Part shown: one piece after another, positions 56,494-63,083 of the stretch | How positions within the stretch are numbered: position 1 is the stretch's first letter | Layout: every line of letters begins with the position of its first letter | From: Chloroflexota bacterium | GTDB lineage: Bacteria; Chloroflexota; Dormibacteria; Dormibacterales; Dormibacteraceae | Assembly (NCBI GenBank): GCA_005889135.1 | Contig: VBEK01000120.1 | Span: 1 to 63,083 of the forward strand | DNA length: 63,083 nucleotides | Direction of reading: 5' to 3' | The notes under the pieces: model-generated | Database searches by the model: none | Seen by the model: only the letters and a program-made list of their open reading frames with translations | What the model was told of the DNA's origin: nothing | Translations under genes and position numbers: made by a program

Positions 56494-57480
56494 GTGGCGA
56501 CAACGACGAGGGCCGACATCGCGACGAGGGAGGAGTACCTCCAGCTGCATCGGTGGATGTGCATGGCCAAGGCGCTCGACGACCGCATGCACATCCTCGT
56601 CAAGCAGGGCCGCGCGCCGTTCGTAGGCTCGAGCCGCGGCCACGAGGGCATCCAGGTCGCGTCGACCGCCGCGATCGGGAATGACGACTGGCTGGTGCCT
56701 CACTACCGCGGGCTCGCGAACGCCATCGTGCGCGGCCTGACCATGAAGGAGTGGATGCTCGCCGTCTTCGCCAAGGCGGGCGACCCGCTGTCCGCCGGCC
56801 GGAACATCCCCGGCGGCTGCTACAGCTACCACCGGCTCAAGATCGCGCCGGTTTCGCAGGTCGTGGCGAGCTGGATCCCCAAGGCCGCGGGCATCGCCTA
56901 CGCGGCCAAGCTCCGGGGCGAGGACACGGTCGCTCTGTGCACGTTCGGCGACGGGGCGACGAGCCAGGGTGAGTTCCACGAAGGCGTGAACTTTGCGGCC
57001 GTGCACCGGCTGGCGGTCGTTTTCGTGTGCGAGAACAACGGTTATGCGATCTCGGTGCCGATGCGGCTGCAGACCGCAAACCCCAACATCGCCGACCGTG
57101 CGGCGGGCTATGGAATCGTGGGCGTGACCGTCGACGGGGCCGACGTGCCCGCCTGCTACCACGCCTGCAGAGAGGCGGTCGCGCGCGCGCGCCGGGGCGA
57201 AGGACCGACGCTCATCGACGCCAAGATCTGGCGCATCAACTCCCACACTTCCGAGGACAACCAAGCCAAGTACAGGACCAAGGAGGAGATGGAGGAGGCC
57301 GCGCGCCACGACCCCATCGCGCACTTCGTGGCCATGCTGGTCGAGCGGCGGTGGATCACGAGCGAGGCGGCGGCCGAGGTCCAGGCGGAGTGCGACCGGG
57401 AGGCGTCGGAGGCCGCCGACTGGGCCGAGCAGCAGCCCGACCCACTGCCGGAAGACGCGCTGAAGAACCTCTTCGGCTGA
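56494..57480 (+). CDS. Thiamine-diphosphate dehydrogenase E1 component, alpha subunit
   Basis: 328 residues. ThDP motif CTFGDGATSQGEFHEGVNFA ... CENNGYAIS, and the phosphorylation-loop region INSHTSEDNQAKYRTKEEM. These are features of the alpha subunit of branched-chain or pyruvate dehydrogenase E1. No E1-beta, E2 or E3 gene follows (the next gene is the low-complexity protein), so it is an orphan alpha in this window. Start GTG at 56494 immediately after the condensing enzyme stop, hence co-translated with the chain-elongation genes. Oxidative decarboxylation of the elongated 2-oxoacid is the inferred use. Confidence 0.93.
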   Translation: MATTTRADIATREEYLQLHRWMCMAKALDDRMHILVKQGRAPFVGSSRGHEGIQVASTAAIGNDDWLVPHYRGLANAIVRGLTMKEWMLAVFAKAGDPLSAGRNIPGGCYSYHRLKIAPVSQVVASWIPKAAGIAYAAKLRGEDTVALCTFGDGATSQGEFHEGVNFAAVHRLAVVFVCENNGYAISVPMRLQTANPNIADRAAGYGIVGVTVDGADVPACYHACREAVARARRGEGPTLIDAKIWRINSHTSEDNQAKYRTKEEMEEAARHDPIAHFVAMLVERRWITSEAAAEVQAECDREASEAADWAEQQPDPLPEDALKNLFG

Positions 57481-57525
57481 TCTCGATCCAAACCTGACAA
57501 CGCATCGTTAGACTGACGAGCGATT

Positions 57526-59370
57526 TTGGACAAGGAGCCTGCCGCTTCCGACGACGATTCGACGCCGCCCGAGGCTGAGCCCGAGGAGCCTGTAGCCGCA
57601 GTCCCGACCAGCGAGACGACGCCGGTTTGGGCCCAGACTCGGCCCGTCGCGCCGGCGGAAGATCCCGCGGACGCGCACGCCGAGGCCGAGGACCAGGCGC
57701 AGGATTCGCTGCCGCCGTCGCCGGAGTCGGGGAAAGGCGCGACGCCCGACTGGTCGCGCACGGAGAGCTCGTCCAACGGCGACGTCAAGAAGGCGCCTGA
57801 TTGGGCGCGGACGGTGCCCACCTCGCCAGGCGATCCGAACTCCGAGGAGGAGGCGCCCGCGGCGCAGGCAGAGCAGGTGGTGGAGTCCGAGGCGGTGGCC
57901 GAGCCCGAGGCGGTGGCCGAGTCTGAGGCGGTGGCCGACTCCGAGGCGGTGGCCGAATCCGAGGCGGTGGCCGAGTCCGAAGCGGTGGCCGAGCCGGAGC
58001 CGTTGGTCGAGCCCGAGCCGTTGATCGAGTCCGAGGCTGTGGCCGAGCCCCCGGCTGCGGTCGAGCCCCCGGCTGCGGTCGAGCCTCCGGCTGCGGTCGA
58101 GGTCGAGCCGGCTCCCGAGCCCGAACCGGTGCAGGCGGCGGAGGCCGCCGAGGTGACGCCGGCGCCGCTGACCGAGCCGCCCAAGGCCGTCGCCGCCGAC
58201 GCCTTGAAGTCGACCTGGCCGCCGCGTGCGGAAGCCTCGCCCGCGCCGCCTCAGGAGACCGACATCTGGCCGCCCGAGCCGCCGACCGAGCACACCATGC
58301 CGGCCTGGCCACCCCAGCCCACGGCTCGCGGAGAGGAAGAGCCCGCGACTCCCGCCCAGGCCATCCCTGCCTGGCCCGATTCGTTCGACTCGACGCCGGC
58401 CGCCGCGGCGTCCGCGCCCATCGTGGCGCCGAAGCCATCCGCGCCGCCCGCGAGCGTCGCCCATGTCCCGCCCGCGGCGCCGGCCGCCCAGGTCACACAG
58501 CCCGCGCCGGCGCCACCGAACCCGGCCCGCGCCACCCCTGCGCCGCCACAGCGTGCGCACCCCGACACCGCGCCCCCGACGGAGCCCAAGACCATCCCGC
58601 CGGCGGAGCAGTCCCACCCGGCGCCGGCCGCACCTGTCGCGCCGTCGCACGGCGGCCCACCAGCGCGCCCGGCGTGGGCACCTGGAGCGCCGGCCGAGAC
58701 ACCCGTCGCGGCCCCCCACGACACGTCCGGACCGTCGCCCTATCAGGTCCCGGCGTGGGCGCCGCGAGTGCCGCTGGCCGCCGAGCCCGGAACGCCGACC
58801 TGGTTCTCGCCCAAGGAGCAGATCCCGCACGCGACCGCGCAGCCGGCCGCCCAGCCACCCAAGCCGCAGCCGCCACCGACGGCCACGCCGCCGGCCGAGG
58901 GAGGTCACCTGCCCGTGGCCCAGATCCCCTCCGCGCCCGCTGCGGGCAAGCCCGCCGAGGCGAAGCCGAAGTGGCAGGTCGTCGAGCAGGCCAGGCCGGC
59001 GGGCATGCGGCCGGCGGCGCCGACGGCCGAGGACCGCTCCTACGCGGAGTGGTTCGCGTGGGCCAAGCGAGGTGGCGCGCCGGCGAGTGCGTGCCACGCG
59101 GCGGCGCAGGGCGCGTTCAAGGCCCTCTCGTCAGGCAAGGACGTGCAGACCGCGGTGCAGTGGGCGACCGCGGCGATGAGCCGGCCGCCCGAGAACGTGA
59201 CCTACGCGCGCCAGACCTACTGCGCCTGGTTCGCGCTCGCGAACATCGACCTGAACCTCGACCAGCACCGCGCCCACGCCTTCGCCGGCGCCGCCGTGCA
59301 CGCCCTCGACGTGGGCCAGGACGCGTCGCAGGCGCACGCCGCCGGCCTGGCCGCGGCGGGTATCCGCTAG
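57526..59370 (+). CDS. Pro/Ala/Glu-rich protein with PxW motifs and a conserved C-terminal domain
   Basis: 614 residues from TTG. Residues 1-480 are low complexity: about ten short Trp motifs of the type TPVWAQT, TPDWSRT, APDWART, MPAWPPQ, IPAWPDS, RPAWAPG and VPAWAPR, and two hexapeptide tracts (EAVAES repeats, then EPPAAV repeats). The last ~120 residues (SYAEWFAWAKRGG ... FAGAAVHALDVGQDASQAH) form a compact Ala-rich helical domain with its own Trp/Cys. No TM or signal peptide. Function unknown; a scaffold with repeated Trp docking sites fits. TAGACT (57510-57515) is a possible -10. Confidence 0.75.
   Translation: MDKEPAASDDDSTPPEAEPEEPVAAVPTSETTPVWAQTRPVAPAEDPADAHAEAEDQAQDSLPPSPESGKGATPDWSRTESSSNGDVKKAPDWARTVPTSPGDPNSEEEAPAAQAEQVVESEAVAEPEAVAESEAVADSEAVAESEAVAESEAVAEPEPLVEPEPLIESEAVAEPPAAVEPPAAVEPPAAVEVEPAPEPEPVQAAEAAEVTPAPLTEPPKAVAADALKSTWPPRAEASPAPPQETDIWPPEPPTEHTMPAWPPQPTARGEEEPATPAQAIPAWPDSFDSTPAAAASAPIVAPKPSAPPASVAHVPPAAPAAQVTQPAPAPPNPARATPAPPQRAHPDTAPPTEPKTIPPAEQSHPAPAAPVAPSHGGPPARPAWAPGAPAETPVAAPHDTSGPSPYQVPAWAPRVPLAAEPGTPTWFSPKEQIPHATAQPAAQPPKPQPPPTATPPAEGGHLPVAQIPSAPAAGKPAEAKPKWQVVEQARPAGMRPAAPTAEDRSYAEWFAWAKRGGAPASACHAAAQGAFKALSSGKDVQTAVQWATAAMSRPPENVTYARQTYCAWFALANIDLNLDQHRAHAFAGAAVHALDVGQDASQAHAAGLAAAGIR
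57883..58100 (+). repeat. 18-bp in-frame tandem repeats (EAVAES and EPPAAV tracts)
   Basis: About seven imperfect copies of GAGGCGGTGGCCGAGTCC encode EAVAE(S/P), then EPLVEP/EPLIES, then three EPPAAV copies. Simple slippage-prone tract inside the 57526 gene; copy number is likely to vary between strains. Confidence 0.8.
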
Positions 59371-60626
59371 ACGAGCGTGCGGACCTGACGGCTGGCGGCC
59401 GTCACGAGGCCGCACAGCGTCGCCATCGTCCCCGCGAGCACGAACAGGACGGTCGGGTTGACCTGGGCGACGGCACCCGACAGCACGTAGGCGACCGGCG
59501 TCAGGCCCATCGAAGCCAGCATCACGAGTGACATGACGCGGCCCTGCATGCTCGGCAGCGTCCGGCGCTGGAGCCAGCTCAGGCCGTAGGTGTTGACGAC
59601 GCCGGTGCCGACGCCGGAGATGGTCATGACGATCGCGGCGGGCGTGAGCGCCGGCAGCAGCCCGACCGCGACGGTGCCCAGTCCGAACCAGACGCAGAGC
59701 AAAGAGAGAAGCGGACCGAAGCGCTTCGGCGGCGGCACCATTCCTGCGGCCAGCGCGCCGAGCGCCGCGCCGAGGCCCCACGCGCCGAGCATGACGCCGA
59801 GCCCCGCGGCCCCCGCACCGTACCGGTCGTGGGCGAGCGTCGGCAGGCCGACGCCGTACGCGCCGTTGGCCGCGAAGTCGATCACGGCGACGACGATGAG
59901 GGTGACGCGGATGCCCACGTCGCTCCAGGCGTAACGAAGGCCGTCCAGGATCTGGCCGCCGAGGCGCCTGCCGGCTTGCGCGCCGGTGATCGCTTTCGCC
60001 ACCGGCAGCCACAGCACGAAGAGGAACCCGACTGCGAAGGACGCCGCGTCGACGGCAAACGCCCAGCCGATGCCGAAGGCGGCGATGACGAGGCCGCCCA
60101 GCACCGGGCCGACGATGAACGCGGCCTGGGAGGTGAGGTTCAGCAGCGCGTTGCCGGGCTCCAGCTCACGGTCGGCGACGACCGCGGGGAGGATCGACAT
60201 GCGCGCCGGCATGAAGAACGCGTCGACCACGCCGAACACGGCCGCGATCACGTAGACCTGCCACAGCTGGACGTGGCCCGTGAGCACGAGCAGGGCCAGC
60301 GGCCCGACAGCAAGCGCGCGCAGGCCCATCGACCCGAGCATCGTCAGGCGGGGGGAGAGGCGGTCGGCGAGCGCGCCACCCACCACCATCAGAACCGCCC
60401 GAGGCAAGGCCTGGATGACGAGCACCGTGCCGAGGGCGAGGCTGGAACCGGTCAGCTGCAGGACCAGCCACGCCATCGCGACGTAGCTGAAGAAATCGCC
60501 GAAGAGCGACAGCATCGTCGCGAGCCACAGCTTGCGGAACGGTCCGGACGAAAAGACCGACCAGGGGCGCCGGCGCGCGACCGCAGCCACCGGAGCCTCC
60601 ACCGGCTCTTCGAGCGTCTGCATCAC
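59367..60626 (-). CDS. MFS transporter, DHA3/EntS-like
   Basis: 419 residues, 12 TM helices: LWLATMLSLFGDFFSYVAMAWL at TM1, RAVLMVVGGALADRLSPRLTM (MFS motif A region), FMPARMSILPAVV, and a second-half motif MLGAWGLGAALGAL. This is the EntS/DHA3 export group, whose members expel siderophores, macrolides or other metabolites. ATG at 60626 overlaps the stop of the 61-residue gene upstream (ATGA). The 3' end overlaps the low-complexity gene by 4 bp (convergent). Confidence 0.93.
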   Translation of the reverse strand: MMQTLEEPVEAPVAAVARRRPWSVFSSGPFRKLWLATMLSLFGDFFSYVAMAWLVLQLTGSSLALGTVLVIQALPRAVLMVVGGALADRLSPRLTMLGSMGLRALAVGPLALLVLTGHVQLWQVYVIAAVFGVVDAFFMPARMSILPAVVADRELEPGNALLNLTSQAAFIVGPVLGGLVIAAFGIGWAFAVDAASFAVGFLFVLWLPVAKAITGAQAGRRLGGQILDGLRYAWSDVGIRVTLIVVAVIDFAANGAYGVGLPTLAHDRYGAGAAGLGVMLGAWGLGAALGALAAGMVPPPKRFGPLLSLLCVWFGLGTVAVGLLPALTPAAIVMTISGVGTGVVNTYGLSWLQRRTLPSMQGRVMSLVMLASMGLTPVAYVLSGAVAQVNPTVLFVLAGTMATLCGLVTAASRQVRTLV

Positions 60627-60808
60627 CGGAGATCCCGACGCGCGCGACCGGTCGGGTCGATGCGGTTGGCGAGCCGGCGCAGATAGCTAATGAGAAGGCC
60701 CGTGCGCGAGTGCGCATAGCGTGCGTAGGCGCGCGCGTCATCCATCTGGGCGCGGCGCTCCGCAAGGATCCGCGCCATGTCCTCTGGTCCGGGTTCCATC
60801 GGGATCAT
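60623..60808 (-). CDS. Small basic hypothetical protein
   Basis: 61 residues, MIPMEPGPEDMARILAERRA then a helix rich in Arg/Tyr and a basic C-terminus (RIDPTGRARRDLR). Start overlaps the DUF2089 stop by 4 bp and the stop overlaps the MFS ATG by 4 bp, so it sits in a fully coupled four-gene operon (61967 to 59367). No recognised family; amphipathic helix, possibly a membrane-associated partner of the transporter. Confidence 0.65.
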   Translation of the reverse strand: MIPMEPGPEDMARILAERRAQMDDARAYARYAHSRTGLLISYLRRLANRIDPTGRARRDLR

Positions 60809-61194
60809 CTCTCGCCTCCATCAGCCAGTCTCTTCATCGCTTCGTCGACGTCGATCTCCCCGCGTGCGACCTGCTCCATCAGCTCGATCCGCGACTGCGC
60901 AGGGGACGCCGGAGCGCGCTCGATGCCGAGCTTCCCGAGCAGCGCGTCGAAGCGCGCCCGCGCGGTGGGGTAGCTCACCCCGAGATGCCGCTCGAGGTCT
61001 TTCATGTTTCCTCGCGAGGCGAGAAAGACACGCAGCACCTCGCGGTCCTCGTCGGTCAGGACGCAGAACTCGCACTGCGCGAACGCGCCCGACAGCTCGG
61101 TCTCGCACGACGGGCACGACAGCCGGGTCAGGGCGAGACGGGAGCTGCATACGGGGCAGTTCGACGGTGGTCGCCGGCCGGTGGTGCGCGCCAT
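60805..61194 (-). CDS. DUF2089-like regulator: zinc ribbon plus helix-turn-helix
   Basis: 129 residues. A zinc ribbon comes first (NCPVCSSRLALTRLSCPSCE, two CxxC pairs, plus CEFC further on). Then an HTH region (FLASRGNMKDLERHLGVSYP then TARARFDALLGKLG), and a short C-terminal hairpin VARGEIDVDEAMKRL. This matches DUF2089, a predicted transcription regulator. ATG at 61194 overlaps the stop of the next gene upstream (TGATG). It probably controls its own operon. Confidence 0.86.
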   Translation of the reverse strand: MARTTGRRPPSNCPVCSSRLALTRLSCPSCETELSGAFAQCEFCVLTDEDREVLRVFLASRGNMKDLERHLGVSYPTARARFDALLGKLGIERAPASPAQSRIELMEQVARGEIDVDEAMKRLADGGER

Positions 61195-61967
61195 CAGCCG
61201 ACCACCACCTTGACGTTGCCCATCGTGCACTCGATGTCGAGCGAGCCGGCGCCGCTGCCGACCGTTACCTGCGTCGCGTTCTTGCGCATGCCGTCACCCT
61301 CGATGGCGACCTTGCCCATCGTCGTGCGCGCGTTGATGCGCACGTTCGAGCCGCGCGCGAGCCCCACCTTCACCTGGCCCATCTCGCAGCGAATGGAGCT
61401 CTCGCCGGAGTCGATGCGGCCGAACGCGTCGATGTTGCCGGCCATGACCGTGAGCTTCACGGGGGCTCTGAAGTCGCCCAGCTTGCAGTTGCCGGCCTGG
61501 ACGTCCGCGACGATCGGGCCGTTGACGCCCTGGACGCGAAGGTTGCCGGCCTGGACGCTCGCGACAAGCGGCAGCGCCGGGTTCATCCTGACGGTCACGC
61601 GGCGGCCGAAGTCGAAACCGTTGACGATGACGCGCGAGTGAGGTCGGCTGAACTCGAAGGTGGTGTCCTCGCTGACCGGCGTCTGCTCGATGACGAGCGT
61701 GTCGCCCTCTTGACGCGCCTTGTGCGGCCCATCGGCCACGGCGCCGGTGACGGAAGGGTCGCCGACGACCTCGGCGCTGCCGAACTTCGACACCACCTTG
61801 ACCTGCCGGACCTCGCCGGCCGGGTCGGGCGCGACGGGGGTGGGGGCCGCCGGTTCCACCGAGCTCTGGGCGTCCAGGGCTTCCAGGCGGGCGGCGCCCT
61901 CCTCGGCCGTGATCTTCCCGGCCGCCACCTGGCTCAAGATTTCGCGCTGCAGGTCTTTCGTGCCCAT
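61194..61967 (-). CDS. SHOCT-like hairpin plus DUF4097-type beta-solenoid protein
   Basis: 257 residues. The N-terminal hairpin (LSQVAAGKITAEEGAARLEALD) is the same short helix pair found at the end of the DUF2089 protein. A Pro/Ala linker follows, then a right-handed beta-solenoid with repeated G-N/Q/K-(V/L/I) turns: VQAGNLRVQG, VQAGNCKLGD, VMAGNIDAFG, EMGQVKVGL, TMGKVAIEG, TMGNVKVVVG. This is the DUF4097/adhesin-like pattern with no signal peptide. Function unknown. ATG at 61967, first gene of a four-gene operon. Confidence 0.82.
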   Translation of the reverse strand: MGTKDLQREILSQVAAGKITAEEGAARLEALDAQSSVEPAAPTPVAPDPAGEVRQVKVVSKFGSAEVVGDPSVTGAVADGPHKARQEGDTLVIEQTPVSEDTTFEFSRPHSRVIVNGFDFGRRVTVRMNPALPLVASVQAGNLRVQGVNGPIVADVQAGNCKLGDFRAPVKLTVMAGNIDAFGRIDSGESSIRCEMGQVKVGLARGSNVRINARTTMGKVAIEGDGMRKNATQVTVGSGAGSLDIECTMGNVKVVVG

Positions 61968-62026
61968 AATTAGAAACCGTCCCTTGCTAATTTGTCAAGT
62001 CTTGGCGTGAAATTGGAACTTTCGAA

Positions 62027-62047
62027 CTCGGCTAAGCTAACGCCGAG
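62027..62047 (+). promoter_or_regulatory. Inverted repeat in the divergent promoter region
   Basis: CTCGGC-TAAGCTAAC-GCCGAG, 6-bp arms with a 9-nt loop, 13 bp before the phosphoesterase ATG at 62061. It could be an operator or an mRNA hairpin. The 93-bp gap 61968-62060 is AT-rich compared with the genes and serves both directions. Confidence 0.35.
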
Positions 62048-62060
62048 GGTGGGGGACGGA

Positions 62061-62681
62061 ATGACGACCATCGGCGTCCTCGCCGACACCCACTGCCCCG
62101 AGTTCATCGAGCAAATTCCCGAGGCGGTGTTCCGGGCCTTCGAGGGCGTGGCGCGAATCCTCCACGCGGGCGACGTCAATGCCCGGTCGACGCTCGACGA
62201 GCTGGCCCGGATCGCACCCGTCGACGCGGTCCGCGGCGACCACGACGAGGCGCTCAGCGAGCTGCCGCTCACGCGCGAGCTGACGGTCGACGGCAAGCGA
62301 ATCGTGGTCGTGCACGGCAACCGCTCGAGGTGGGTCGAGGAGCCGCACACCCTGCTTTGGACGCTGAGCCTGGGCGTGTTCCGCGCGCACTTCGACCTGC
62401 CCCGAAGCCTGCGCCGCAGGTTCCCGGACGCCGACGTGATCGTCTACGGCCACACGCACCGCGCCGATGCGCGCACGATCGACGGGGCGCTCCTCTTCAA
62501 CCCTGGCGGCGTGCACCAGTGGAACAACGCGACCGCGGTGCGCCGGCTCGACCAGAAGCCCGGTTGGTTCGAGTGGTGCTGGCTCCAGGTCGCGCGCCAC
62601 CTCGTCCGGAGCGAGCCACCCACGGTCGGCATACTCCAGCTCGAAGGAGGGCAGGTCATCCCGCGAATCGTCGGGCTGTAG
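62061..62681 (+). CDS. YfcE/MJ0936-like metallophosphoesterase
   Basis: 206 residues. Five phosphoesterase motifs: IGVLADTHCP (D-x-H), ILHAGDVN, VRGDHDE (GDHDE in place of GNHDE), IVVVHGNR and IVYGHTHRADA, giving a dimetal site. Homologues are phosphodiesterases, substrate unclear. ATG at 62061 with GGGGGACGGA upstream. Divergent from the DUF4097-like operon. Confidence 0.93.
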   Translation: MTTIGVLADTHCPEFIEQIPEAVFRAFEGVARILHAGDVNARSTLDELARIAPVDAVRGDHDEALSELPLTRELTVDGKRIVVVHGNRSRWVEEPHTLLWTLSLGVFRAHFDLPRSLRRRFPDADVIVYGHTHRADARTIDGALLFNPGGVHQWNNATAVRRLDQKPGWFEWCWLQVARHLVRSEPPTVGILQLEGGQVIPRIVGL

Positions 62682-62684
62682 ATT
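62679..62684 (+). promoter_or_regulatory. -10 box TAGATT before the acetyltransferase
   Basis: TAGATT overlaps the TAG stop of the phosphoesterase and ends 8 nt before the ATG at 62693, the leaderless geometry seen elsewhere in the window. Confidence 0.45.
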
Positions 62685-62692
62685 TCCCTGTC

Positions 62693-63083
62693 ATGGCCGT
62701 GACCTACAGGTCCGCGACGCTGGACGACGCGACGCTCGCCGCCGATGTGATGACGCGCGCGTATCCGCGCCTGCCGCAAGATCCGGTGCTGACGCGCTAC
62801 CGCTGGGAGCGGGTGCGCAGCGGCTACCGCGCCGCGCGCTTTCTCGCCGAGCGGGACGGCGCCGCGGTCGCGTTTCTCGGCTGGATCCACGGTCCATGGA
62901 CCAGGCTGCCGGACCGGCACTGCGAGGTCGAGGTGTGGCTCGACATGGCGGAACAGGAGGCATCGCTGGTGAGCGAGATGTGGTCGTGGATCGCCGACCA
63001 GGCGTTGGCCGAAGAAGCCGGCGTGCTGCTCGCGTACTGCGGTGAGGACGAGCCGGTGATGCTCGAGTCGCTGGCCAGCCTCG
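62693..63083 (+). CDS. GNAT-like acetyltransferase, 3' end outside window
   Basis: 130 residues visible: VTYRSATLDDATLAADVMTR opens like a GNAT domain (beta1-alpha1), followed by FLAERDGAAVAFLGWIHGPW and CEVEVWLDMAEQEASLVSEM; the acetyl-CoA loop region would be in the last visible part (DQALAEEAGVLLAYC). ATG at 62693. The gene runs off the window end, so length and specificity are unknown. Confidence 0.75.
   Translation, partial: MAVTYRSATLDDATLAADVMTRAYPRLPQDPVLTRYRWERVRSGYRAARFLAERDGAAVAFLGWIHGPWTRLPDRHCEVEVWLDMAEQEASLVSEMWSWIADQALAEEAGVLLAYCGEDEPVMLESLASL

Noticed and set aside
57508-59097. 529-codon minus-strand Arg/Gly-rich frame
   Set aside because: It is the complement of the Pro/Ala/Glu-rich gene; its repeats mirror those of the plus strand and no start signal is seen.
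61969-61998. Promoter TTGACA (61993-61998) with TCTAAT (61969-61974), minus strand
   Set aside because: The 18-bp spacing is fine, but transcription would start beyond the ATG at 61967, so this pairing cannot serve the full gene.
1-63083. tRNA, rRNA or riboswitch genes
   Set aside because: By eye I found no tRNA-like T-loop with matching acceptor arms, no rRNA segments and no riboswitch core; a covariance-model scan would settle this.

Overview
The window reads as one continuous stretch of GC-rich chromosome from a free-living bacterium. It is gene-dense, with many 1-8 bp start/stop overlaps. I saw no insertion sequence, prophage, CRISPR array, tRNA or rRNA. Several families here are typical of Actinomycetota or of the soil Chloroflexota/Dormibacterota-like lineages: DUF3052, LCP, the MoxR/DUF58/TgpA trio, ECF42 sigma with DGPF proteins, DUF222-HNH and K+-independent H+-PPase. 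Many genes have a TANNNT -10 box 6-10 nt before the start codon, which implies leaderless or near-leaderless mRNAs. I cannot fix the phylum from sequence alone.

Layout. 1-4.5 kb: alpha-E/ATP-grasp/transglutaminase locus, with two transglutaminases diverging from an ATP-grasp operon. 4.5-8 kb: two-component system and membrane proteins. 8-10.6 kb: DUF72, an HEXXH protein, a stress protein, the first 42-bp palindrome array and a PAP2 phosphatase. 10.7-18.2 kb: small envelope and stress proteins (BON, NRAMP-like, holin-like, DUF3618, YihY), proline dehydrogenase, a diiron protein and zinc-binding mini-proteins. 18.2-23 kb: patatin, beta-propeller, LCP, clan-A glycosidase and a lipoprotein. 23-30.9 kb: DUF3052, phosphoesterase, ornithine cyclodeaminase-like protein, MFS, truncated hemoglobin, the second palindrome array, DUF2254, HAD, PPi-type phosphofructokinase and cobalamin adenosyltransferase. 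30.9-37.6 kb: hydrolase, Hint-domain lipoprotein, MoxR/DUF58/TgpA. 37.6-41.2 kb: acyl-CoA oxidation operon. 41.2-45 kb: DGPF/ECF42 module, hydrolase, CinA-like protein, acylphosphatase. 45-50.6 kb: H+-PPase, acyl-CoA synthetase, flavin-type oxidase, HNH protein. 50.7-57.5 kb: CoA ligase with a complete 2-oxoacid chain-elongation set (LeuB/LeuC/LeuD/condensing enzyme) and an orphan E1-alpha. 57.5-63 kb: low-complexity Trp-motif protein, MFS exporter, DUF2089/DUF4097-like pair, phosphoesterase and a truncated acetyltransferase.

The most unusual feature is a perfect 12-bp palindrome (TAGTCGCGACTA), present five times at 9.7-9.9 kb and three times at 26.8 kb, always exactly 42 bp apart (four helical turns). 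The second array runs exactly from the stop codon of one gene to the stop codon of the convergent gene. A second recurring oddity is a set of conserved genes (23459, 30290, 41915, 52217) whose family N-terminus precedes any in-frame ATG/GTG/TTG and which seem to start at CTG. PPi metabolism is a minor theme: a PPi-type phosphofructokinase and a proton-pumping pyrophosphatase.
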